This document shows positions 23,666-32,231 of a stretch of 64,000 nt of DNA, piece after piece (positions within the stretch are counted from its first letter, which is position 1; each line of letters begins with the position of its first letter). Both the position numbers and the translations under genes were made by a program. Below the pieces are notes generated by a model, which saw only the letters and a list, made by a program, of their open reading frames with translations, was not told the origin of the DNA and ran no database searches. Source of the stretch: Conexibacter arvalis (GTDB lineage: Bacteria; Actinomycetota; Thermoleophilia; Solirubrobacterales; Solirubrobacteraceae); NCBI RefSeq assembly GCF_014199525.1, contig NZ_JACHNU010000002.1, forward strand, positions 42,055 to 106,054. Direction: 5' to 3'.

Positions 23666-26600
23666 TCATCCATGTGCGCGGTTCCACTCGTAGCCCGCTT
23701 GGCAGAGGTCCGGTCCATAGTCTCGCTTTCCGATCTTGAAGCTCAGGCCACAGCCAAACAGATCTCCGAGAGACGGCGCGTTGTCGTGGACCCACCTTGA
23801 CACTGACGAATGGGGATTGAACGGATTGATCTTCGCATAGACCCACCGGTTGATCGCCCGGACGGTCGAGCCGACCACTCGGAAGACGCCAAACCCGCTG
23901 CTATCCGGCCGTTTCACTCTCCACGAGCATTTCGTTTTCTTACCGACTCTCGTGCACCACGGTCTGTAGTACGCAGGTCGGCCCCGCTTGCCGTCGAGGT
24001 CGTTCAAGTTGACCGGGTCTTGCAGCGCGTACTCGTAGTCGTTCGCTGACCCGCCTTCGACCGGGTCGACCTGCAGGAAACGCCCGACAGCGGGAAGGTA
24101 GACGCGGACGCCCATCTCCATCGGCGGCGCGGCGCCCTCGAACTGCTCGAACTCGCTGGTTCGTTGGTGTGCGCCGAGCCAGCCGTAGCCGGCAGTGCCC
24201 TTGGCCCAGTCGACCACGTTCGGCGTCGGTGAGACGACAGCGCCGAAGGGGTTGTAGCTCGTGCTCGCATCCGGCGAACCGGTAGCGGGAGCTGTCGCGA
24301 CGATGCTGCCGTGGACATCGCGCAGCTGGAAGGCGAGCGTCGCACCGTCCTTGATGGCGACGAGCTGCCCGCTCGGGCCGCCGATGTTGCGGGCGGTGGT
24401 GCTGTCGCTGCGGGTCGTGGCCACTGGCGTATCTGAGTCGTCGGCGTAGCGATGTCTGGAAGTCAGCGCGAGAATCGAACCGCCGGTCGAGACGACCGAA
24501 GACGTCCGCCCGAGAGGATCCCGATCGTAGGTGTGGGAGCGCCCGTCGAGCGTCAGTTGCCGCACGAGGTCATCAGCGTAGTAGACGGCTCTCAGCGCAC
24601 CTCTGCCACCGGAGTCGGGCGCGGGGACATCGGTTGCGCGCCCGTACGCGTCGTGTCTCCACCCCATGTTCGTAATGCGGTTCGCGTTGTCGTGCGTCCA
24701 TGAGCGCGACGTGGTGGCGCCCGTGCCGCATGCTGCACTCGGGGTGCCGACGGTCTCGTCGCGGCTGGTGCGGTTGTACTCGACGTCGTAGGCATACTGT
24801 TCGCGCACGCAGCGCTGATCGACAGCTCGGATGTCGTCGACGCGTTCGAGGCGGCCCGCCGTGTCGTAGCGATAGGTCTGTCTAGACCCCGTGGTCTCGT
24901 GGCCGGTGATCTTGCCGTCGGCATCGCGGGCCGTGATATCGCTGCGGACCCAGACGCAGTCTCTGGTACAGCCGACCATCTTCTCCCAGCGCAGCGTGCT
25001 CGGATATCCGGCGACGTCATAGCCGAAGAAGCCTTCGATGCCGTTCGGCAAGCTCTCGCGGATCAGCTGACCGTCGGCATCGTACGCGGCCGTGATCGCT
25101 CCGCCGGCGTCTGGGTCGGTGACGCTCACGAGATTGTCGCGATCGTCATAGCCATACGTGGTCGTCCGCGAGTCGTCCTCGACCGTCGACCTGACCCGTC
25201 CGCGCAGATCGTAGGTCGATCTGGTGACCAACCCACTCGCGTCGGTGTACTGCTGCAGGCGTCCGTTGGAGTCGAAGACGCGCGCGATCGTGCCGCGGCC
25301 CGGCGCGCTCACACCGGTCTCGCGGCCGGTCGTCGAGCTGTAGGTCACCGTCGTCTCTGGCACCGCGGTGCCCTGCCCGCCGGCCACCGACGTTCTCGTC
25401 ACCCGCCCGGCCGTGTCGTACGTTGTCGATGCGGTACGTGGCGCGAGACCAGGATCGAAGTAATCGGCAATTTCCGTCGGGAGACCGAGGACGTTGTAGG
25501 TGTACGTTCGCGGAAGCTTGCCCTTTGCGCCATCGATTATTGGGCTTCTGTACGTGTTGTCTGCTTCAAGGCAGAGAAAGCCGCTGGGCGCCCCTCTGCC
25601 GCATCCCCAGAGCGATTGGACGCCGGCCGGGACTCGTCTACTGCCGATGTTCGCGTAGCGGCGGTAGCGCACCTCTGGCCGCGCTCCGCCGTCGGCGCCG
25701 CGCGGTGTGCGAGTCTCCTCGACGATGGGGTAGTCGGGGTGCAGGAACTGCTGGGAGACGAGTCTTCTACCGCCGGGGTCGACCGTCGTCCGGGTCGCGG
25801 TGCGCGCTCTCCACCCGCTCATGCCGCCGACGCCATCGGTCGGCGCGTCGTAGCTGTAGCGGACCATCTCCCGCTGGTCTGCCCGGTACCCGGGACTTAT
25901 CTCGACCGCGCGCCACTTGCTGGTCGGCAGGTGGTATGGGCCGCCGGCGGGAGCTCCCTGATCGTAGTGCGTGGTCGTGACACGGCGACCCGTCACGACT
26001 CTGCCGCTTGCCAGCTCGATCTCCGTCCGCGGCTCGTAGGTCGCGACGAGATCGACGCCATCCGGCGAATACAGGTTGACCGTCGACAAATCGTTGGCGA
26101 CGTTGGCGCTCGCGGCACCGGCGGCAAGCGCGCGGACACGGTTCTCTGCGGTCAACAGCCGGATCACGTTCCCGTTGGCATCATGCTCGACGGTCGAGAT
26201 GTGCCCGCCGGGCTCGGCAACGTTGACCTCGCGCCCGTCCAGATCGAGGTAGTGGATCGTCGCTCTTCCGTAGTCAGGCGTCGAGCCGGTCGGGACGTCA
26301 TCGGCGGGGAAGATCGCGACGGCGTCCCACGGCAGATCGTCGACCTGTCCCCAGCGGGCGGTCTCGGCCGGGCTCATGTCGTACGGTGCGCCACTCCCGC
26401 TCAGCGGCACGCCGTACCGCACGGTGTTCACAGCGGTCCCACCATTCGGATGGTCGCGGCTCATGGACTCCAACCGTGGCCCGACATCTCCGGCGTGCTG
26501 CGTGTAGGCGAGTCGCCACTCCTCCTCGCCGGGCGGCCCGACCTGGTTCAGCAGCCCTCTCGTGTCATACGCGTACTCGGTGACGAGCGCAGGGCTGATG

Positions 26601-29266
26601 CGCGGATCCCAAGCTCTCGCAAGCCGCTTGTTCGCGTTGTAGGCGTACTGCGCGACCGTGGTCCCCGCCGAAGCACCCGAGCCGACGCTCACCGACGTCA
26701 CGCGCCACGTTCCTGCGCCGATATCGCTCCAGCTGAGCTCCATCCAATGCGCAGTGCCGCCGGTCGGAGTCGGTGCCGTCACCCGCTTGAGCCGCTGCCG
26801 ACCGCCGCTCGCCTCATACGTGTAGCTCAACGCAGAGGGGCTCCCCGGCTGCCGGTACGACTGGATTCGGTGGTTCGGCGAGTTCGCGATCTCCGACCGG
26901 AACCGGGCGACGCCGCCACCCGGCTCGGTGAGCACGAACTCGAAGATGCCCGCCGTCTCTGTTCTCGCGTACTCCAGTCTGTAGCCGGGGATGTCGTCGG
27001 CCGGCACCCAACCCGTCACCTGGCCGTTGGGATCGACGGTCTGCGTGAACGTCGTCTTGCGGCCGTCGCCGAGCTCGAGCACGGCGTACCGATACTCCCA
27101 TCTCTTGATCTCGGAAATCGTCTCGACGCTGTAGTCGATCGACCCTCTCATCGCCAAGCAGGCGTTCGCGGCGTCTTCATCCTCGGCGAGAATCACGCAT
27201 TCGAGGAAACCGTTCAGGAAGTTCTCCCAGTCGAAGTCGCCGAGTCTGAACTCCTGACGCTCGACGACCTCGTCCTCGATCTTGCTGAAGTTGTAGATGT
27301 TCTTGTACGGGAGCTCGCCGCCATCCGGATCGATGTTGGCCTCCCAACCAGGCCCGAACATGTCGTAGTTGCGTCTTGACACACCGCGAGAGCTGTAGGT
27401 GCGCGACAAGGTCAAGTCCTGCAAGAACGCCCGGTGCGTCGCATCCGTCTCGGTCAGCGAGAACTCGCCGCTGACGAGATCCAGCTCACCGGGTCCGAGA
27501 TCCGTGCTCGCCGTTCTCGCAATGCCGTTCCGGTCAAGCCGGAAACCGACATCATCGGTCATGCCGCCCTGACCGAACCACGGGCTGTTGAGATACGCGC
27601 GCACATGCACGGGACCGTCGATGTCGCCGTCCGGCGTCGCCGACAGATCCCACACCACCATCTGCGAGCGGCGGTCACCGGTCGGCCCGCTCACCGGGAT
27701 CACCGTGCTCGCCAGCGGCTCGCGCGCGGTACTGCGCAACGCGCTCAAAGGGATGTCCTGCCATCTTCTACCCGAACCCGCGACGTACTGGAACTGCACG
27801 TCAGTCACCGACGAATGCAAGGCCCGCGCCTGCAATCTCATGAACCGGCCCGTCAACTCACCCTCTCTAGGCGAGATCACCGCACTGCCAGCCGGTGCTG
27901 CCGGCCAGCTCCGAACCTCGAGCACAGGGCGCAGCTCCGGGTCGGGATGCTGCGCGGAGGCGAATCTGGTCCAGTCGCAGGTGTTGAGTATCTGCGTGCA
28001 GGTTCTGAACCGCACATGTTCGTTGTGAACGAACCGGAAACCCTCATTCGCGATCCCCTCAGTGCCACCGGTCAGTTCGTTCAGCTGCCACTGGCGCGCA
28101 AGCTCGGTCACATCGCTCTCCACCGGCCCTGCAGTGCCCGGAGCGATCGGCGCGCCTCTGACGCCTCTGTAGTTCACACCCATGTCGTATCTCGTCAGAG
28201 CCGGCAGCACGAGGACGTCATGGCTCCATGCTCTCGTTATCGACCCCGCCGGATCAACGAGCTGACTGTCGAGCCGGTGAAGCCGCAGCGTCGCGCTCTC
28301 GATCGTGTCCGTCGGCACAAGCGTCAATGAGGGCCCGAACGAGAGTCTCGGCATGCCGATCTGAACAAGCCCGCTGCTGTCGAGCGCCGCGGTCTGCCCG
28401 ACGAACCGCTCCGGACCAACGTTGCACACCGGCGACGGGTCGTCCAAGGGCGACCAGAACCACTGGCAGTCGTCCACCGCATCCAACACGAGCACATTGG
28501 CGGTCGGATCGACCGCCACCGGCCACGCCCGCCCCATCTCCTTGAGCCACGCATCGTCGAGCACAACGGTCAGCTCCCACTCCCCCGGCGCGACCTGCCG
28601 CAGCTGGAAGCCGTTGTCCGCCGTCATCGCCCCGTTCGCGTCGATCAGCACCGGCCGCGGAATCGCGAACGCCGTGCGCTCGCCCCGCCGAAAGCGCAGC
28701 ATGCCGCGGCGCTGATCGACGGTGAGTCCAGGAGCGGTGATCCGAAACGCCAAACGCCGATCCGCGTGCGGCCCCGCCAGGACGATGTCCTCCTTCAAAC
28801 CCTCAGGGACCACCTGCAGCCTCAGGTCCACACCATCGGCCACCTCGCGATAGGTCGCTTCCGATCCGAAAACCTGCGCTTGCGTCGGTCTTCCGACGAA
28901 GAGCATGCCCAGTTCGTCGCCATCGCGGTTCGACAGCGTGATCCCGGCGCCCGCCATGCCAAGCACGGTCGGAAGTTCGACCGCCGCTCGACCGGCCCTG
29001 GCGCGCCACACACCATCACCCGGACGAAGATCGAGCGAGAACTCGTGCCAGCGACCGTTGCGATCCCTCCATTGCACCGGACCGGCCGCGACCTGCGTCA
29101 CATGCTGACCGGAGGGCATCTGCCATGTCCGTGTCGTCGGCGTTCGTCTCCCGACGAACTCCCGGACCGCTCGCTCAGGTCGCTCAAACGGCGTCGCCGC
29201 CTCCACCGACGATGCCGCAAATCCGAGCAGCAAAGCCAACCCAACCGCAACAACGCGAACGGACAC
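23666..29266 (-). CDS. Secreted Rhs/YD-repeat polymorphic toxin-like protein
   Basis: 1866 residues. A Sec-type signal (VVAVGLALLLGFAASSVEA) is followed by an N-terminal region of beta-rich, DNRLREP-like domains (residues about 30-700), then a long series of YD repeats such as YDTAGRVTRTS, FDSNGRLQQYTDASGLVTR, YDLRGRVRSTVEDDSR and YDGDRDNLVSVTDP-like units. The RHS core ends with YNPFGAVVSPTPNV, MEMGVRVYLPAVGRFLQVDP, then DYEYALQDPVNLNDLDG. The last roughly 105 residues (from KRGRPAYYRPWCTRV) are a unique Cys-containing tip of unknown fold, the expected toxin position. A promoter TTGACG-17-TAGGGT lies upstream. Export by a signal peptide, not a T6SS adaptor, fits a Gram-positive-type contact or secreted toxin. 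A structural wall protein is the alternative. Confidence 0.88.
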   Translation of the reverse strand: MSVRVVAVGLALLLGFAASSVEAATPFERPERAVREFVGRRTPTTRTWQMPSGQHVTQVAAGPVQWRDRNGRWHEFSLDLRPGDGVWRARAGRAAVELPTVLGMAGAGITLSNRDGDELGMLFVGRPTQAQVFGSEATYREVADGVDLRLQVVPEGLKEDIVLAGPHADRRLAFRITAPGLTVDQRRGMLRFRRGERTAFAIPRPVLIDANGAMTADNGFQLRQVAPGEWELTVVLDDAWLKEMGRAWPVAVDPTANVLVLDAVDDCQWFWSPLDDPSPVCNVGPERFVGQTAALDSSGLVQIGMPRLSFGPSLTLVPTDTIESATLRLHRLDSQLVDPAGSITRAWSHDVLVLPALTRYDMGVNYRGVRGAPIAPGTAGPVESDVTELARQWQLNELTGGTEGIANEGFRFVHNEHVRFRTCTQILNTCDWTRFASAQHPDPELRPVLEVRSWPAAPAGSAVISPREGELTGRFMRLQARALHSSVTDVQFQYVAGSGRRWQDIPLSALRSTAREPLASTVIPVSGPTGDRRSQMVVWDLSATPDGDIDGPVHVRAYLNSPWFGQGGMTDDVGFRLDRNGIARTASTDLGPGELDLVSGEFSLTETDATHRAFLQDLTLSRTYSSRGVSRRNYDMFGPGWEANIDPDGGELPYKNIYNFSKIEDEVVERQEFRLGDFDWENFLNGFLECVILAEDEDAANACLAMRGSIDYSVETISEIKRWEYRYAVLELGDGRKTTFTQTVDPNGQVTGWVPADDIPGYRLEYARTETAGIFEFVLTEPGGGVARFRSEIANSPNHRIQSYRQPGSPSALSYTYEASGGRQRLKRVTAPTPTGGTAHWMELSWSDIGAGTWRVTSVSVGSGASAGTTVAQYAYNANKRLARAWDPRISPALVTEYAYDTRGLLNQVGPPGEEEWRLAYTQHAGDVGPRLESMSRDHPNGGTAVNTVRYGVPLSGSGAPYDMSPAETARWGQVDDLPWDAVAIFPADDVPTGSTPDYGRATIHYLDLDGREVNVAEPGGHISTVEHDANGNVIRLLTAENRVRALAAGAASANVANDLSTVNLYSPDGVDLVATYEPRTEIELASGRVVTGRRVTTTHYDQGAPAGGPYHLPTSKWRAVEISPGYRADQREMVRYSYDAPTDGVGGMSGWRARTATRTTVDPGGRRLVSQQFLHPDYPIVEETRTPRGADGGARPEVRYRRYANIGSRRVPAGVQSLWGCGRGAPSGFLCLEADNTYRSPIIDGAKGKLPRTYTYNVLGLPTEIADYFDPGLAPRTASTTYDTAGRVTRTSVAGGQGTAVPETTVTYSSTTGRETGVSAPGRGTIARVFDSNGRLQQYTDASGLVTRSTYDLRGRVRSTVEDDSRTTTYGYDDRDNLVSVTDPDAGGAITAAYDADGQLIRESLPNGIEGFFGYDVAGYPSTLRWEKMVGCTRDCVWVRSDITARDADGKITGHETTGSRQTYRYDTAGRLERVDDIRAVDQRCVREQYAYDVEYNRTSRDETVGTPSAACGTGATTSRSWTHDNANRITNMGWRHDAYGRATDVPAPDSGGRGALRAVYYADDLVRQLTLDGRSHTYDRDPLGRTSSVVSTGGSILALTSRHRYADDSDTPVATTRSDSTTARNIGGPSGQLVAIKDGATLAFQLRDVHGSIVATAPATGSPDASTSYNPFGAVVSPTPNVVDWAKGTAGYGWLGAHQRTSEFEQFEGAAPPMEMGVRVYLPAVGRFLQVDPVEGGSANDYEYALQDPVNLNDLDGKRGRPAYYRPWCTRVGKKTKCSWRVKRPDSSGFGVFRVVGSTVRAINRWVYAKINPFNPHSSVSRWVHDNAPSLGDLFGCGLSFKIGKRDYGPDLCQAGYEWNRAHG

Positions 29267-29325
29267 AGCCCCTCCCCGATCCCCGTCGCCCCGTGGCTGG
29301 CTCCCACGAGCGTCAACGCGCCGAG

Positions 29326-29354
29326 ACCCTACGCACCACTCGCGAGCGCGTCAA
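29326..29354 (-). promoter_or_regulatory. Promoter of the Rhs gene
   Basis: On the minus strand TTGACG (29354-29349), a 17-base spacer and TAGGGT (29331-29326) form a near-consensus housekeeping promoter, about 60 bases upstream of the Rhs start codon. The remaining gap up to the SulP stop at 29493 shows no gene. Confidence 0.6.
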
Positions 29355-29492
29355 GAAACAACTAAAGGGGCGATGCTCGCCGGCGCGTACTTCTCAGCCG
29401 GAAGCGTCTCGCTGCCCTGACAGCGACGAGCTGCCGCGTCGTTGACCGGCACGGGGCACGGCGCCATGACGACGACCACCGCGAGACGCGCG

Positions 29493-30989
29493 CTACTCCA
29501 CCCCGGCGAGCTGGCCGGAGAGGTCGCGGCGCAGCTGCTCGCTGCCGCGGTCGAGGCCGGTGATCTCGACCGTCGCGCCGTGGCGGGCGTAGTGGCCCTC
29601 GACGGCGTCGAGCGCGGCGACCGCGGAGGAGTCCCACAGGTGGGCGCGCGAGAGGTCGATCACGATCCGCGCGGGATCGTCGGCGTACTGGAAGGCGTCG
29701 ATCAGGTCCTGGTCGGAGGCGAAGAACAGCTCGCCGCTGACGGAGTAGATCGCGGTCGTCCCGTCGGGGTCGACCACCCGCTCGACCGCGACCAGCCGGG
29801 CGGCGCGGCGGGCGAAGAGGACCATCGACGCGAGCACGCCGAGCGCGACGCCGATCGCGAGGTTGTGGGTCGCGACGGTGCCGGCGACGGTCAGCAGCAT
29901 CACGACCGTCTCGCCGCGCGGCAGCCGGCGCAGCGTCGCCGGCGCGACGCTGTGCCAGTCGAAGGTCGAGATCGAGACGAGGATCATCACCGCGACGAGC
30001 GCCCCCATCGGGATCGTCGCGACGACGTCGCCGAGGCCGACGACGAGGATCAGCAGGAAGAGGCCGGCGCAGAAGGTCGACAGCCGCGTGCGGGCGCCGC
30101 CGGCGCGGACGTTGATCATCGTCTGCCCGATCATCGCGCAGCCCGGCATGCCGCCGAAGAAGCCGGTGACGACGTTCGCGATCCCCTGCCCGCGCGCCTC
30201 CCTGTCCTTGTTCGAGCGCGTCTCGGTGATGTCGTCGACCAGCTTCGCGGTCATCAGCGACTCCAGCAGGCCGACGGCGGCGAGCGTCAGCGCGTACGGC
30301 GCGACGATCCGCAGCGTCTCCAGCTCGAACGGCACCGACGGCAGCCCGAGCACCGGCAGCGCGCTCGGCAGCTCGCCCTCGTCGCCGACGTCGTTGACGT
30401 CGAGCCCGAAGGCGACGACGACGACCGTCAGCACGACGATCGCGACCAGCGGCGCCGGGACCGCTCTCGTCGCGCGCGGGACGAGCAGGATGATCGCGAG
30501 GCCGGCGGCGACCAGCAGCCAGCCGGCGAGGCCGCCGTCGGTCAGGTGCGGCACCTGCGCGAGGAAGATCAGGATCGCGAGCGCGTTGACGAAGCCGGTC
30601 ATCACCGACCGCGGCACGAACCGCATCAGCTTCGCGACGCCGAGCGCGCCGAGCACGACCTGGAAGATGCCTGCGAGGATGCCGGCCGCGAGCAGGTACT
30701 CGACCCCGTGCTGCTCGACGAGCGAGACGACGACGAGCGCCATCGCCCCGGTCGCCGCCGAGATCATCGCCGGCCGGCCGCCGGCGATCGCGATCGTCAC
30801 CGCCATCGTGAACGACGCGTAGAGGCCGACCCTCGGGTCGACGCCGGCGATGATCGAGAACGAGATCGCCTCGGGGATCAGCGCCAGCGCGACGACGAGG
30901 CCGGACAGCAGCTCGGTCCGCAGCACGCCGCCGGCGGGCAGGCGCGGGCGTCTCAGGCGGGGACGTGCGGGCAGGGCGATGGCGGGCAT
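29493..30989 (-). CDS. SulP family anion transporter with STAS domain
   Basis: 498-residue membrane transporter of the SLC26/SulP family, importing sulfate, bicarbonate or related anions. Residues about 15-390 carry 10-14 hydrophobic segments; the signature LSGLVVALALIPEAISFSIIAGVDPRVGLYASF at the first helices and GIANVVTGFFGGMPGCAMIGQTMINVRAGG in the middle are typical. The C-terminal cytoplasmic STAS domain (residues about 400-490) contains IVIDLSRAHLWDSSAVAALDAV. ATG at 30989 begins MPAIAL and has a GGAG site; an upstream start at 31031 overlaps the promoter. Divergent from a MerR regulator with a shared palindrome, so probably regulated by it. Ion specificity cannot be read from sequence. 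Confidence 0.93.
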   Translation of the reverse strand: MPAIALPARPRLRRPRLPAGGVLRTELLSGLVVALALIPEAISFSIIAGVDPRVGLYASFTMAVTIAIAGGRPAMISAATGAMALVVVSLVEQHGVEYLLAAGILAGIFQVVLGALGVAKLMRFVPRSVMTGFVNALAILIFLAQVPHLTDGGLAGWLLVAAGLAIILLVPRATRAVPAPLVAIVVLTVVVVAFGLDVNDVGDEGELPSALPVLGLPSVPFELETLRIVAPYALTLAAVGLLESLMTAKLVDDITETRSNKDREARGQGIANVVTGFFGGMPGCAMIGQTMINVRAGGARTRLSTFCAGLFLLILVVGLGDVVATIPMGALVAVMILVSISTFDWHSVAPATLRRLPRGETVVMLLTVAGTVATHNLAIGVALGVLASMVLFARRAARLVAVERVVDPDGTTAIYSVSGELFFASDQDLIDAFQYADDPARIVIDLSRAHLWDSSAVAALDAVEGHYARHGATVEITGLDRGSEQLRRDLSGQLAGVE

Positions 30990-31046
30990 GGGCGGCGCTC
31001 CGGGGGCTCGGTGGGTCTGCCGGAACCTCACGCCCGACGGCGAGCA

Positions 31047-31075
31047 ACCCTACCCGAACGTGAGGGTAGGGATAA
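31047..31075. promoter_or_regulatory. MerR-type operator CCCTACCC-N8-GGGTAGGG in the divergent promoter
   Basis: A perfect inverted repeat, CCCTACCC at 31048-31055 and GGGTAGGG at 31064-31071, sits between the SulP and MerR genes. On the minus strand it lies in the spacer of a candidate SulP promoter (TTATCC at 31075-31070, 17 bases, TAGGGT at 31052-31047), which is where MerR-family regulators bind. Confidence 0.65.
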
Positions 31076-31151
31076 CGGTCTGATCTGTGAGGTCGCGCAC
31101 AGAGTGCGCGCGAGGGGACGGCACCTCCGGCCCGATACGCTGTCGCTCGCG

Positions 31152-31583
31152 ATGCCCTCCCCCGCCGAGCACTCCGCCGCCGCGCCGGCCGACCGCTCCG
31201 AGCGGATGCTGCAGATCGGCGAGGTTGCCGAGCGTGTGGCCCTCTCGCTGCGCACCGTCCGCTTCTACGAGGAGGAGGGCCTCGTCATCCCCGCGGCCCG
31301 CTCCGAGGGCGGCTTCCGCCTCTACACCGAGGAGCAGATCGAGCGCCTGCTGCTGATCAAGCAGATGAAGCCGCTCGGCTTCACCGTCGAGCAGATGCGC
31401 GAGCTGCTCGCCGCCCACGACCTCCTCGGCGACGACGCCGCGCCGGCCGCCGAGCGCGCCGCCGCCCGCGCCGCGATCGCCGACTTCGCCGCTCTCGCCG
31501 CCGCCCGCTGCGACGACCTCCGCGCCAAGCTCGCCAACGGCGAGCGGTTCGCCGCGCAGCTGCGCGCGCTGGCGGGCGGCTGA
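31152..31583 (+). CDS. MerR family transcriptional regulator
   Basis: 143 residues. The N-terminal MerR DNA-binding domain is unmistakable: MLQIGEVAERVALSLRTVRFYEEEGLVIPAARSEGGFRLYTEEQIERLLLIKQMKPLGFTVEQMRELL is the helix-turn-helix plus wing pattern (given here in the order LQIGEVAERV, LRTVRFYEEEGL, FRLYTEEQ, KPLGFTVEQM). A coiled-coil dimer helix follows (ARAAIADFAALAAARCDDL). One Cys in the dimer helix is not a clear metal site. ATG at 31152 gives an 18-residue leader; ATG at 31206 is the alternative. Divergent from SulP. Confidence 0.92.
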   Translation: MPSPAEHSAAAPADRSERMLQIGEVAERVALSLRTVRFYEEEGLVIPAARSEGGFRLYTEEQIERLLLIKQMKPLGFTVEQMRELLAAHDLLGDDAAPAAERAAARAAIADFAALAAARCDDLRAKLANGERFAAQLRALAGG

Positions 31584-31610
31584 GGCGACGTCGGGCGCGA
31601 CGCGGCGGGA

Positions 31611-31635
31611 CGGAGCGGAGCGCCGCTCCGCTCCG
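31611..31635. terminator. Strong hairpin between merR and the convergent DUF892 gene
   Basis: CGGAGCGGAGCG at 31611-31622 and CGCTCCGCTCCG at 31624-31635 are perfect reverse complements separated by one base; the inner pairs will open to a small loop. It serves both converging genes. Confidence 0.6.
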
Positions 31636-31653
31636 CCGCGGCGCCTCGCCGTG

Positions 31654-32157
31654 TCAGTGCAGCGGCTGCCCAGCGGTCGCGCCGACGAGCTGGGCTTCCA
31701 GCGAACGGACCTCCTCGAGCGTGTGCATCTCCTCGTCGATGTTCTGTCTCAGCAGCGCGGCCACGTCCTCGCGGCCCATCGCTCTGGCGTTGAGGATCAG
31801 GTTCTCGTAGACGCCGATCTCGTGGTGCTCGACCTCGACGGCGCCCTGCAGCAGGACCGAGTCGACGAGCGCGTCGTCGCTCTTTCTGACGTTCGCCTTC
31901 GCCTCCTTCTCGAGCCCCTCGATCGCCGGGCAGGGCGAGTCGTCGATCTCCCAGCCCATCAGTCTGAACGCCTGCTCGATGTTCGCGACATGTCTGCGGG
32001 TCTCGTCCTGATGATGGCGGAACAGCGCCTTGACGCGCTCGTCCTGGGCGTGCTCGATGTTGTCGTCGAGGATGTCGAGAACCTTGTTCTCCATCTTCAA
32101 CGTCGCGCCGAGCTTGTAGTTGTAGGCCTCCTCGGGCGTGTTCAAGTGCTCGAACAT
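31654..32157 (-). CDS. DUF892 (YciE/YciF) ferritin-like protein
   Basis: 167-residue four-helix-bundle protein. Helices start EEAYNYKLGATLKMENKVLDIL, then RVKALFRHHQDETRRHVANIEQAF, ALVDSVLLQGAVEVEHHEIGVYENLI and LLRQNIDEEMHTLEEVRSL. Glu and His residues spaced E..H in helices (HHQDETRRH, EVEHHE, DEEMH) form the family's predicted di-iron site. These proteins are linked to stress and iron/oxidant handling. ATG at 32157 follows GGAAGGAG. Single-gene unit, with malate synthase upstream on the same strand. Confidence 0.88.
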   Translation of the reverse strand: MFEHLNTPEEAYNYKLGATLKMENKVLDILDDNIEHAQDERVKALFRHHQDETRRHVANIEQAFRLMGWEIDDSPCPAIEGLEKEAKANVRKSDDALVDSVLLQGAVEVEHHEIGVYENLILNARAMGREDVAALLRQNIDEEMHTLEEVRSLEAQLVGATAGQPLH

Positions 32158-32231
32158 CGCTCGCTCCTTCCATTGCGGGGGTGCCGGCTCCGCTACCCGC
32201 CGCCTGCCCACGGAAACGTGCGATGCCGCCG

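Larger units (their letters stand above)
21301..24727. repeat. Direct repeats of the Rhs 3' core
   Basis: The segments 21301-22037 and 23989-24727 are same-orientation copies with only scattered substitutions and a 2-base length difference; a shorter, more diverged copy covers about 23183-23449. All three end at the same place, the codons for DLDG/DLSG just before the variable tip, which marks the recombination point for tip exchange. Confidence 0.85.

Noticed and set aside
19500..29450. Mobile element or prophage carrying the Rhs locus
   Set aside because: No transposase, integrase, terminal inverted repeats or attachment site visible; only composition suggests transfer.
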